From: JAAEQG01 sp023133475
Lineage (GTDB): Bacteria > Planctomycetota > Phycisphaerae > UBA1845
DNA length: 12,066 nt
Reading direction: 5' to 3'
NCBI GenBank assembly: GCA_030631415.1
Contig: DAOVLE010000161.1
Coordinates: 1 to 12,066, forward strand
The notes beneath the pieces are model-generated. The model was not told the origin of the DNA, did not search any database, and was given only the letters and a program-made list of their open reading frames with translations. Shown here in pieces: positions 6,260-12,066 of this stretch. Within the stretch, counting starts at the first letter, position 1. Each line of letters opens with the position of its first letter. Position numbers and translations under genes: made by a program.

Positions 6260-9200
6260 TTACCTTGGCCTTTTTGCGGACTTCCCGGACTCCCCGAGCA
6301 ATCGCTGGAAAACGGTGAAGTCGCACAGGTCGACGTCTGCGTCCGCGTCGAAATCCGCCAACACGCATCGTGGGTTGGTGTATTGAGGCGGATCACATGG
6401 TGGATTCGGGCACGGCGGGCTTAGGCAATCGCTAAATACGGCGTAATCGGACGAGTCCACCACGATGTCACCGTTCAGGTCGCCGGGTTGATCGCACGCA
6501 TCCGCGATACCGTTGGTGTTGTAGTCCGAAAGCAACCCGTCGATGATATCGCAACTGTCTCGTACACCGTTGCCGTCGCAATCGGAACATCCTTCGTTAT
6601 TCACGGGAATCGACAGCAGGTTGCCCGGGCAAACATCACATGCGTCGCCGACACTGTCACCGTCGGAATCTTCCTGCCGGAAGTTGTACGCAACCGGGCA
6701 GTTGTCCTCGGGATCCGCGATGCGGTCCCCGTCGGTATCGCGCTTCGTGGGATCGCTCCCGATGGTATTCACCTCGTAGCCGTCGCTTATCCCGTCGCCA
6801 TCGCTATCGGGATCATACGGGACGGTGTTGTGGTGCATTTCCGCGAGGTTGACCAGCCCATCACCGTCCGGATCATCGTTTGCATCCTGTTTCAGGTTGC
6901 CGAAGTGCCTGAGTTCCCAGTGATCCGGCAGGCTATCCTGGTCGCTATCCTCGAGGGGTATCCCGTGCTCGATTTCGTACACGTGCACGGTGTAGTCCAT
7001 GAAGCGGTCGGTAAAGCTGATCCCGTCAGGGTTGACCGGGACCGCTCGCTTCCAGCCCAGCCGGGTGATGCCTCGTTTTCGGACTTGTGCGGCGTCGGTG
7101 GCGTCGATGACCCCGTCGAACGGCGTGACCATCGGATAGGGCTTAATGGTTTCTTCGTTCTCGAACAAGGCGGTTACGCTGTTGATTCGATCAACGTGCG
7201 TCAATGTGATGGTGACGCCACCGAGCACGTGCTCGCGCGGATTGGTGGCAATCAGATAGATTTTCCCGTTGTAGGTTTTGAGCATGGCTTCGAGGCTGTG
7301 CGTGGATTCCCATGTATCGTGAAAAGTGAGAAGCGCATACACATCATAAAGAGCGGAAAGCTCGCCGGTGATCTCGGTGATCTGGTCCCAGTGATGTCGA
7401 TAGTAAATGTCTTGCAGTTGAGTATGGCTTATGCCGTAGAAGCGAATCCCGCAAGCACCGTTGACAATCTGGTTATACACTTGAAAACGTTGGAGGTGGA
7501 ACGGCACGAACTCGTGGAGATGCCAGCGAGGTTCGTCGGTGTCCCAATAGGCCCACCAGTATACGCCCAGGGCATAACCAAGCACCGGTTTGGCTTGCCC
7601 CCCGTTGAGTTCCGCGGAGTATTGCAGCCATCGCCGGGCACGCTCCCCGACTCTGCCGAGCGAAGCCTCCCGGCTGCTATTTGAGCAGGCGTTGGGATGG
7701 GTCGTATAGGCTGTGGGGCAGTTCGCGGTGAACGAAGCAACATCAATCAACGTGGCATGTGGTTCATCCAGTTGCGGCCCCCAATCCCTGGGCATGAGAT
7801 TGAGCATATAAGGCCTGTCTATAATCTGCTTCGTTCTGGTGGCGAGGTAGTTCAACTCGCGAAGGGCGGGAGGCGCACCGGTGGACTCCACACGGTAGTT
7901 TGATTCATCCGGCCCCTCGAGCAACACAACGTCCAGGCCTGATGAAGTGGCATCCGCCAGGGCGTGGGCGGCTGAGAGGTTCCTGCTCAATCCCTCGTAC
8001 TCTTCGATTCCCGACTGGAAGCAGATATCGTCCTCGCCGTGCGAGTAGGGGTCCGCCCCGACCAGCCCAATCGCGTACAATCCCGAAGCGAGGTGTTCCT
8101 CGAGGCGGTAGCTCAAAAAGCCGGCGGCGTTGAACCCCAGCTTCCGGAGTTCGTCAAAAGTCATCAACCGGTCATCGTAGTCCACCGGCATTCTGGACGC
8201 ATAGCCGATCAGGAAAATCGGCTGTGAGGCTTTATTGTTTAGTAATGCAATAGTTCCACTTTTCTTGAACGACGGGACATCCGGGTTCTGTGCGACCGGC
8301 CTGAGTGAGGCGTAGTTCAGGTAGACCTTGCCGTGTGCCCGGCTATGCGAGCGAATCTGGGCGTAACGGGTCTGCTGGGGAGGCTTCACATGGGAGCGAA
8401 ATGTTCTTATGCCTGCGTGGCAGGCGCCGGTGGCGTGATAGCAGCCGTCGGCATCGCTCCAGCTTGCACCGTCAAAGGCGGCGTCATGACTGATGAGGTC
8501 GACGACATATGCGGAATCGATGGCCTCACCGCTCGCACTGTAAAAGACCATCATCGCACCCATGCCATGTGCCCCGATGGCGGTGCCGGTGTCGTCGAGG
8601 TTGAGCCGCACGTCTTGCACGGCATAGGTGCAGGTGAATTCGTAGATGGCGCCCTGGGGCAATTGCTGATCGGCTGACGAGGACAGGTACACGTCCTGAG
8701 CCCAACCCAGCCAGTTGGGTTCGGCGGTTGCGTCGGCAGTGCGCTCCGCCTTTAGAAACTTCGGGCCACCATCCGGGCCCACCCAACTCATGATGAAACC
8801 GCCCTCGACGTTTTCACTGAGTTTTTGCCATCCGTCGGGTTGGTTGTCGCCGTCGTCGTCGTATTCCATGTGCGGGTTGATCACCAGATTGCCGTCGGCG
8901 GGAAGCACGCCGACCAGAATCGTTGTATCGACAGTATGAGAATCGGCATGGGTGCGCAAGGTCAACCTGTGGTAGCGCCCCTCGTTCTCCGGGTTGGTTT
9001 GCCAGAAGAACTGCCCGTTATTGGTGTTGAACTTCGAGCCCTCGGGTTCCTCCCGCGGAAGGTCAAAGTTGACCGGGCCGCCGTCATAATCATCCGCCCG
9101 CACCTCGAACTCAAGAATCTCCCCACCACGAACGGTGATGTAGTTCTGCGGATAGCTGATGAGCGGCCTATCCTCGACCAGAACGCTGAAGGTGAACCAG

Positions 9201-10168
9201 TCGCTCGGATCGGTGCTGGGGACATTTGCGAAACAGGGAACCAGGTTAACCGTATAGGTGACGCCACCACGTCGGTGGTTTGGGGCCCAGGTTACCCGGA
9301 AACGCTTCCCATCAGGTGTGTTGCGTTTGCCGACACAGGGCAGATCAGAACCAGATGTGAGGTTGAGAACCTCGACCTTGAGGTGAACATCCTCGTTGTC
9401 GGGGGGATACCAGTAGGTATTGATGTTCTCGATGGTGAGAGTCTGGCCCTCGCCAAGAGTGACAAGGTTATCCGGTTGCGAGAGGTTCGGGGAGAACGTG
9501 ATCTCCTCGGCATTGTGGATACTGACGGTGCCGGGCGTTTCCTGCCGCGTCTGGGCCGGCACTTCGTATGGGTCGGCACAGGCATCGCGGTCATCACAGG
9601 CATAAAAAGTCACGGTGTGCGACTCCGCCCCCCTTGCTTCAGACGGCATCCAATAGTAGCTGGCCAACGGCCTGGCTGGATCCGTGTAGAACTCGGGTGG
9701 ATCCGAGCAGTTGTGGTCGGCACAGATTGACGTGTCGTCCACGGCAAAGCGGACGGTGTCGTTTTCCGGATCGCTCGCCTCGACCAAAACAGCCCAGCCG
9801 CACCTCCGCACCCATGTGGACGAGGTGGTCGTGGTGATGGTGGGGGGGCGATTGCATGCATTGCCCGGGCCTGTATTGCCGACGTTAGGGTCGATGGCCA
9901 GCATGTGCTCGGCAAGGTTGGGGATGCCGTCGTCATCCGGATCGTCGCCTGGCCCCTGGTCCAGGTTTCCGAAGTGTTCCAATTCCCAGTAATCCGGCAG
10001 CCGGTCTAAGTCAGTGTCACCATTGCGGGCGTCCCGGCTCTGCTGCAAGTTCGGCGAGGAATTGACACTTTGCGAAAGAGAAAGTTGCCCACATGCCCCA
10101 CATGTGGACCACACTGTCAGCGCAATCCAATAGCTCATCGGTATGATGTCCTGATTCTGCCTCAGCAA
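6260..10168 (-). CDS. giant secreted Ca-binding protein with glycosidase-like core and dockerin-like tail
   Basis: 1,302 residues. The start is TTG (10168), followed ten codons later by an ATG (10138); the TTG form supplies a positive charge before the hydrophobic segment SYWIALTVW, so I keep it with reservation. Order of parts: signal segment about 10-27; a Ca-binding module 51-95 (LPDYWELEHFGNL then DDPDDDGIPNLAE); cadherin/Ig-like beta domains about 105-425, including YITVRGGEILEFEVRADDYD; a CBM-like sandwich 427-624 beginning NLVINPHMEYDDDG; an alpha/beta region 640-960 resembling a glycoside-hydrolase barrel (PIFLIGYASR, LRKLGFNAAGF, LLEGPDESNY, YALGVYWWAYWDT) with a beta-domain to 1069; a second Ca module 1074-1120; thrombospondin type 3-like repeats to 1190; Cys/Asp modules 1194-1226; and a dockerin-like pair 1228-1291. 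There is no C-terminal membrane or sorting tail. A role in polysaccharide or glycoprotein binding or breakdown is plausible, but the catalytic residues are not certain. Confidence 0.92.
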   Translation of the reverse strand: MLRQNQDIIPMSYWIALTVWSTCGACGQLSLSQSVNSSPNLQQSRDARNGDTDLDRLPDYWELEHFGNLDQGPGDDPDDDGIPNLAEHMLAIDPNVGNTGPGNACNRPPTITTTTSSTWVRRCGWAVLVEASDPENDTVRFAVDDTSICADHNCSDPPEFYTDPARPLASYYWMPSEARGAESHTVTFYACDDRDACADPYEVPAQTRQETPGTVSIHNAEEITFSPNLSQPDNLVTLGEGQTLTIENINTYWYPPDNEDVHLKVEVLNLTSGSDLPCVGKRNTPDGKRFRVTWAPNHRRGGVTYTVNLVPCFANVPSTDPSDWFTFSVLVEDRPLISYPQNYITVRGGEILEFEVRADDYDGGPVNFDLPREEPEGSKFNTNNGQFFWQTNPENEGRYHRLTLRTHADSHTVDTTILVGVLPADGNLVINPHMEYDDDGDNQPDGWQKLSENVEGGFIMSWVGPDGGPKFLKAERTADATAEPNWLGWAQDVYLSSSADQQLPQGAIYEFTCTYAVQDVRLNLDDTGTAIGAHGMGAMMVFYSASGEAIDSAYVVDLISHDAAFDGASWSDADGCYHATGACHAGIRTFRSHVKPPQQTRYAQIRSHSRAHGKVYLNYASLRPVAQNPDVPSFKKSGTIALLNNKASQPIFLIGYASRMPVDYDDRLMTFDELRKLGFNAAGFLSYRLEEHLASGLYAIGLVGADPYSHGEDDICFQSGIEEYEGLSRNLSAAHALADATSSGLDVVLLEGPDESNYRVESTGAPPALRELNYLATRTKQIIDRPYMLNLMPRDWGPQLDEPHATLIDVASFTANCPTAYTTHPNACSNSSREASLGRVGERARRWLQYSAELNGGQAKPVLGYALGVYWWAYWDTDEPRWHLHEFVPFHLQRFQVYNQIVNGACGIRFYGISHTQLQDIYYRHHWDQITEITGELSALYDVYALLTFHDTWESTHSLEAMLKTYNGKIYLIATNPREHVLGGVTITLTHVDRINSVTALFENEETIKPYPMVTPFDGVIDATDAAQVRKRGITRLGWKRAVPVNPDGISFTDRFMDYTVHVYEIEHGIPLEDSDQDSLPDHWELRHFGNLKQDANDDPDGDGLVNLAEMHHNTVPYDPDSDGDGISDGYEVNTIGSDPTKRDTDGDRIADPEDNCPVAYNFRQEDSDGDSVGDACDVCPGNLLSIPVNNEGCSDCDGNGVRDSCDIIDGLLSDYNTNGIADACDQPGDLNGDIVVDSSDYAVFSDCLSPPCPNPPCDPPQYTNPRCVLADFDADADVDLCDFTVFQRLLGESGKSAKRPR

Positions 10169-10304
10169 AACGCCTGCTTAAAACGACCGCACGCCGCGCC
10201 AAATACAGGAGAGGGATGGCTACAATATCCACCTGAGTATCCCCGTGCAGGTCTGACTGTCCGAGACGTCGGACGACCACCTCCGTCCGCATTGCCCCCA
10301 CGTC

Positions 10305-10332
10305 TCTGTAGCAATGGTCATTCTACCGTCAA
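10305..10332 (-). promoter_or_regulatory. weak sigma-70-like promoter candidate for the giant gene
   Basis: On the minus strand TTGACG and TACAGA are 16 bases apart, about 137 bases before the start codon. The -35 is close to consensus and the -10 is poor. A hairpin GTCCGA-GACG-TCGGAC (10259-10274) lies in the presumed leader. Sequence alone cannot confirm either. Confidence 0.2.
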
Positions 10333-10362
10333 TCCTACCAAGTGAAAAGCGCAAATCGCGCG

Positions 10363-10507
10363 GAGAATTGAGAATTGAGAATGTGGACGTTCGCAACGGC
10401 GCCGGGGGTATTTAGCGGCGACAATCTGTAGCGTTTAGCGGCGCCCCGAAGGGGAGCGCGTAGATGGGAGCATGTAGAAGGAAGCGTGGAAGGTGGAGCG
10501 TGAAAAA
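10363..10507. repeat. composite intergenic element, copy 2
   Basis: Same layout as 4023-4316. It starts with three heptamers GAGAATT, GAGAATT and GAGAATG (10363-10383), then TCGCAAC (10391), a GGCGCCGG core and TTTAGCGGCG (10411-10420). A second TTTAGCGGCG is at 10434. A hairpin GCGCCCC-GAA-GGGG with closing GCG/CGC lies at 10441-10459, and TGGAGCGTGAAAAA at 10494-10507 is identical to 4290-4303. It occupies the gap upstream of the giant gene. Apart from this element and the palindrome that follows it, I see only the weak promoter candidate between 10169 and 10561. Confidence 0.65.
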
Positions 10508-10530
10508 CTGAGAAAACGGTGTAATCACAA

Positions 10531-10553
10531 TTGTAGGGCGGGTTCTACCCGCC
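10531..10553. repeat. dispersed palindrome GGCGGGT-N3-ACCCGCC, copy 2
   Basis: TTGTAG precedes a perfect 7-bp stem (10537-10543 with 10547-10553) around TCT. It is the inverted copy of 157-180 with one base difference. It is 8 bases 3' of the stop of the exosortase partner gene, the same kind of position as copy 1. Confidence 0.7.
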
Positions 10554-10561
10554 TTTGTGGC

Positions 10562-11167
10562 TCAATTCCTCTCGGTGGCGAAGATGGTGGGCCAATCGCG
10601 ACGCCGGAAAACCACCAGAATCCAAATCAATACCGGGAACCCGAAGTAGCTTCCCATGGACTGGACAAACGCCCGAATGGACCACGCCAGCGTTTTCAAC
10701 GCGAACGGGCTAAGCTCGAACAGGCAGAGCGGGTCATCCCGGCTGAGGTCGCGCAGGAGCACCAGCCCAAGCCGCAGCGCAACGAAGGCGTTGACCAGCA
10801 GAAAACCCCACAACAACGCCCATCCCTTACGCGACCGGGGCAAGGGAGTGGCCAGAATAAGGCTGATGAGCACCACCGTGGGGATGTATCCGGTGAGCCG
10901 GGCACTGTGCCTCACGGTCCCGACCGCCCCCGTCTGGGAGTTGGTGAATGTAACGATCGTATCCCTCTCGTCATGTTCACCCGCCTTGGGCTGGTAAGGC
11001 CGGAAACGGATGTTGTCCTTTTCGCCGAACGAGCTGAATAGTATGGTCGCCCCGCCGCGGAAGTATTCGCCATAAGCATCTTTAACGCCAGGCCAGGGGG
11101 CCATGAACAGCCCGTAAAAGATAACGAACAGAATGAAAAATCGTGCGACGCGTTTAAGAGGAAACAT
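10562..11167 (-). CDS. exosortase-associated multi-span membrane protein
   Basis: 201 residues from an ATG preceded by AAGGTGG at 6 bases. The open frame extends further upstream, but that part is an arginine- and serine-rich shadow of the exosortase gene. A first membrane helix (about 8-24, FFILFVIFYGLFMAPW) is followed by an extracytoplasmic domain of about 65 residues (25-92, with FSSFGEKDNIRFRPYQP and a beta-like TIVTFTNSQTGAVG). Three further hydrophobic segments follow near 95-110, 114-138 and 174-187, with basic cytoplasmic ends. The start overlaps the end of the exosortase gene by 14 bases, so the pair is co-translated, and this is probably the accessory membrane protein often encoded beside exosortase H. 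No catalytic motif is seen; the function is inferred from position only. Confidence 0.8.
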   Translation of the reverse strand: MFPLKRVARFFILFVIFYGLFMAPWPGVKDAYGEYFRGGATILFSSFGEKDNIRFRPYQPKAGEHDERDTIVTFTNSQTGAVGTVRHSARLTGYIPTVVLISLILATPLPRSRKGWALLWGFLLVNAFVALRLGLVLLRDLSRDDPLCLFELSPFALKTLAWSIRAFVQSMGSYFGFPVLIWILVVFRRRDWPTIFATERN

Positions 11168-11846
11168 GTGCCGCCACCTTCTGTATCGCAGGCTTCCAGC
11201 CTGTGGTTCTGCGTTTGGCCCACGTAGCCCATACCAGCCAGAGGCAGACCGCCAGGATGATGAACACCGGCTGCCAGACCTCAAAGTGTATGGTATGGAA
11301 CATGTTGGGAAATCGGATGCCGATGTAAAACAGGCTGCAAATGCGCACCAGGTTGGTGACGCCCAGCAGCAGGGTGCCGCCAAGGATACCCGGAATCTTG
11401 AACCGGATCGCCACCGGCGAAGCAATGATGGCCGCCACGAAAATGGCGGTGGCCTCGATGGCATCGCACCCGCGAACCACCACCACCGAGAACTCAGGCG
11501 AGTGGATGCTTTGGCCGGTGACGGTGATGTCGTAGCCGAAGATGCCCAAAAGCTGACCTGACACTCGCGCATAAAAGCTGAGATATGCCGTGAAGGCATT
11601 GTGGACCGACGGGAATTCCTCGGGCGGCAGTAGAAAGACGACGTTAAACAGGCCTAACAGACCGCCGAAAAGCAGCAGGAAGCACAGCACCGGATGCTTA
11701 TCGCGAAACCGGGATACCTGCTTCGTCGCAGCAGTTGGGGAACGCTCACCAGCAGAGGCGGATTCCCGCTTCGATGCCGGTGTAGCCCGACGCTCGGATG
11801 AAAACCCGCCTTGTTTCTTTCGCGGATGTTTCTTCGATCGACTCAC
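11154..11846 (-). CDS. xrtH: exosortase H-like transpeptidase
   Basis: 230 residues from GTG, the first start available after an in-frame stop; its ribosome site is weak. Exosortases are membrane cysteine transpeptidases that cut C-terminal sorting tails of secreted proteins. The triad is visible: Cys127 in VVRGCDAIEA, Arg168 in TNLVRICSLFYIG and His187 in HFEVWQ. The membrane layout (about 52-73, 120-145, 152-178, 193-210), the small size and the GCxxxEA...P...K.xG...NLVR...LFY pattern fit the XrtH branch, which is shorter than eight-span exosortases. Unusual is a basic, Ser- and Lys-rich, probably disordered N-terminal extension of about 48 residues (MSRSKKHPRKKQ...). The next gene overlaps it by 14 bases. 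No protein in the window carries a matching sorting tail. The exosortase family is certain by motif; the XrtH subtype is likely. Confidence 0.85.
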   Translation of the reverse strand: MSRSKKHPRKKQGGFSSERRATPASKRESASAGERSPTAATKQVSRFRDKHPVLCFLLLFGGLLGLFNVVFLLPPEEFPSVHNAFTAYLSFYARVSGQLLGIFGYDITVTGQSIHSPEFSVVVVRGCDAIEATAIFVAAIIASPVAIRFKIPGILGGTLLLGVTNLVRICSLFYIGIRFPNMFHTIHFEVWQPVFIILAVCLWLVWATWAKRRTTGWKPAIQKVAAHVSS

Positions 11847-11899
11847 GTTTGAAGTTTACCTGATTCTTTGCCAGCCAGCCAACGCGCCGTTCGCCGCTA

Positions 11900-12066
11900 G
11901 CCTGGATTTTCGCCTAAACTAATTGTGGTTCATCCGACTAAAGCGTACTTCGTCTCATGAAGTGCCAGGATCTTGAGCTTGAAGAACTCCTGGTCTCGGA
12001 AGCCGTAGGCTTGTCGCTTCATGGTCTTGATCTTGTTGTTGGTTCCCTCCAAAGGGCCGGTAGAGA
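11900..12066 (-). mobile_element. right end of an ISL3-type insertion sequence (boundary approximate)
   Basis: The transposase stop is only 83 bases from the exosortase start codon, so the end of the element must fall in 11847-11929. Only one end is in the window, so terminal inverted repeats and the target duplication cannot be defined; the boundary given is a guess. An insertion here separates the exosortase pair from whatever lay upstream and may influence its transcription. Confidence 0.55.
11930..12066 (-). CDS. ISL3-family transposase, C-terminal end (partial)
   Basis: The last 45 codons of a transposase that continues beyond the right edge of the window. The frame reads STGPLEGTNNKIKTMK, then RQAYGFRDQEFFKLKI and a tail ALHETKYALVG before TGA. 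The PLEGTNNKIK...KRQAYGFR signature is diagnostic for ISL3-type DDE transposases, and its Glu is the last acidic residue of the catalytic triad. The visible portion has no frameshift or stop, so the element may be intact. ISL3 elements move by cut and paste. Confidence 0.9.
   Translation of the reverse strand, partial: STGPLEGTNNKIKTMKRQAYGFRDQEFFKLKILALHETKYALVG

Noticed and set aside
6260..6300. PEP-CTERM or IPTL-type sorting tail on the giant protein
   Set aside because: The C-terminus after the dockerin-like pair is short and basic with no hydrophobic helix, so it cannot be an exosortase substrate of known type.
6488..7684. 398-codon plus-strand frame, and a similar 301-codon one at 8825-9730
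   Set aside because: Both mirror the giant secreted protein. Their valine/isoleucine/arginine-rich text is the antisense of Asp-rich repeats, and neither has a domain or a convincing ribosome site.
11168..11599. N-terminal extension of the exosortase partner frame to 345 codons
   Set aside because: The extra 144 codons overlap the exosortase in another frame and give Arg/Ser/Trp-rich shadow text. The ATG at 11167 has a good ribosome site and begins a normal membrane helix.

Overview
The window reads as chromosomal DNA of a planctomycete, most likely from the Phycisphaerae side. The best evidence is the 1,302-residue secreted protein, which ends in thrombospondin type 3-like calcium-binding repeats, Cys/Asp/Asn modules (DGNGVRDSCDI, YNTNGIADACD) and a dockerin-like pair (GDLNGDIVVDSSDY, ADFDADADVDLCDF). 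This style is common in that group. An exosortase and a PrcB_C-type secreted protein fit the same assignment. The assignment is an inference; there is no rRNA or other marker in the window.

Every convincing full-length gene lies on the minus strand, so the window is transcribed from right to left. From the right edge: the C-terminal end of an ISL3-family transposase (11930-12066, cut by the window edge); an exosortase H-like transpeptidase and an overlapping four-helix membrane partner (11846-10562); a repeat-filled gap; the giant secreted Ca-binding, carbohydrate-active-like protein (10168-6260); a featureless gap; a secreted cysteine-rich PrcB_C-like protein (5776-4916); a repeat-rich intergenic island (about 4.9-3.93 kb) that also holds a possible 42-residue membrane peptide on the plus strand; and a tightly coupled three-gene operon of TPR membrane protein, FlgN-like coiled-coil protein and soluble NtrB/FlrB-type histidine kinase (3918-185). 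The left 184 bases are again palindromic intergenic repeats.

Functionally there are two blocks. The left operon looks like a flagellar or motility module: a FlgN-like chaperone is translationally coupled to a sensorless kinase of the type that activates sigma-54 flagellar regulators. That is family-level inference, because no flagellar structural gene is in view. The right block concerns export and the cell surface: an exosortase with its probable partner, a very large secreted multidomain protein and a disulfide-rich secreted protein. None of the secreted proteins here ends in a recognisable exosortase sorting tail, so the exosortase substrates must be elsewhere.

The least ordinary material is between the genes. 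Two gaps 6.3 kb apart carry the same parts in the same order: a heptameric GAGAAT(G/T) run, a conserved module ending in TTTAGCGGCG, a G/C-rich hairpin, and an exact 14-mer. Other palindromes, one of them shared by the 3' flanks of two operons, recur at the left edge and around 4.1-4.9 kb. Together they suggest one or more families of dispersed, probably mobile or structural, intergenic elements in this genome.
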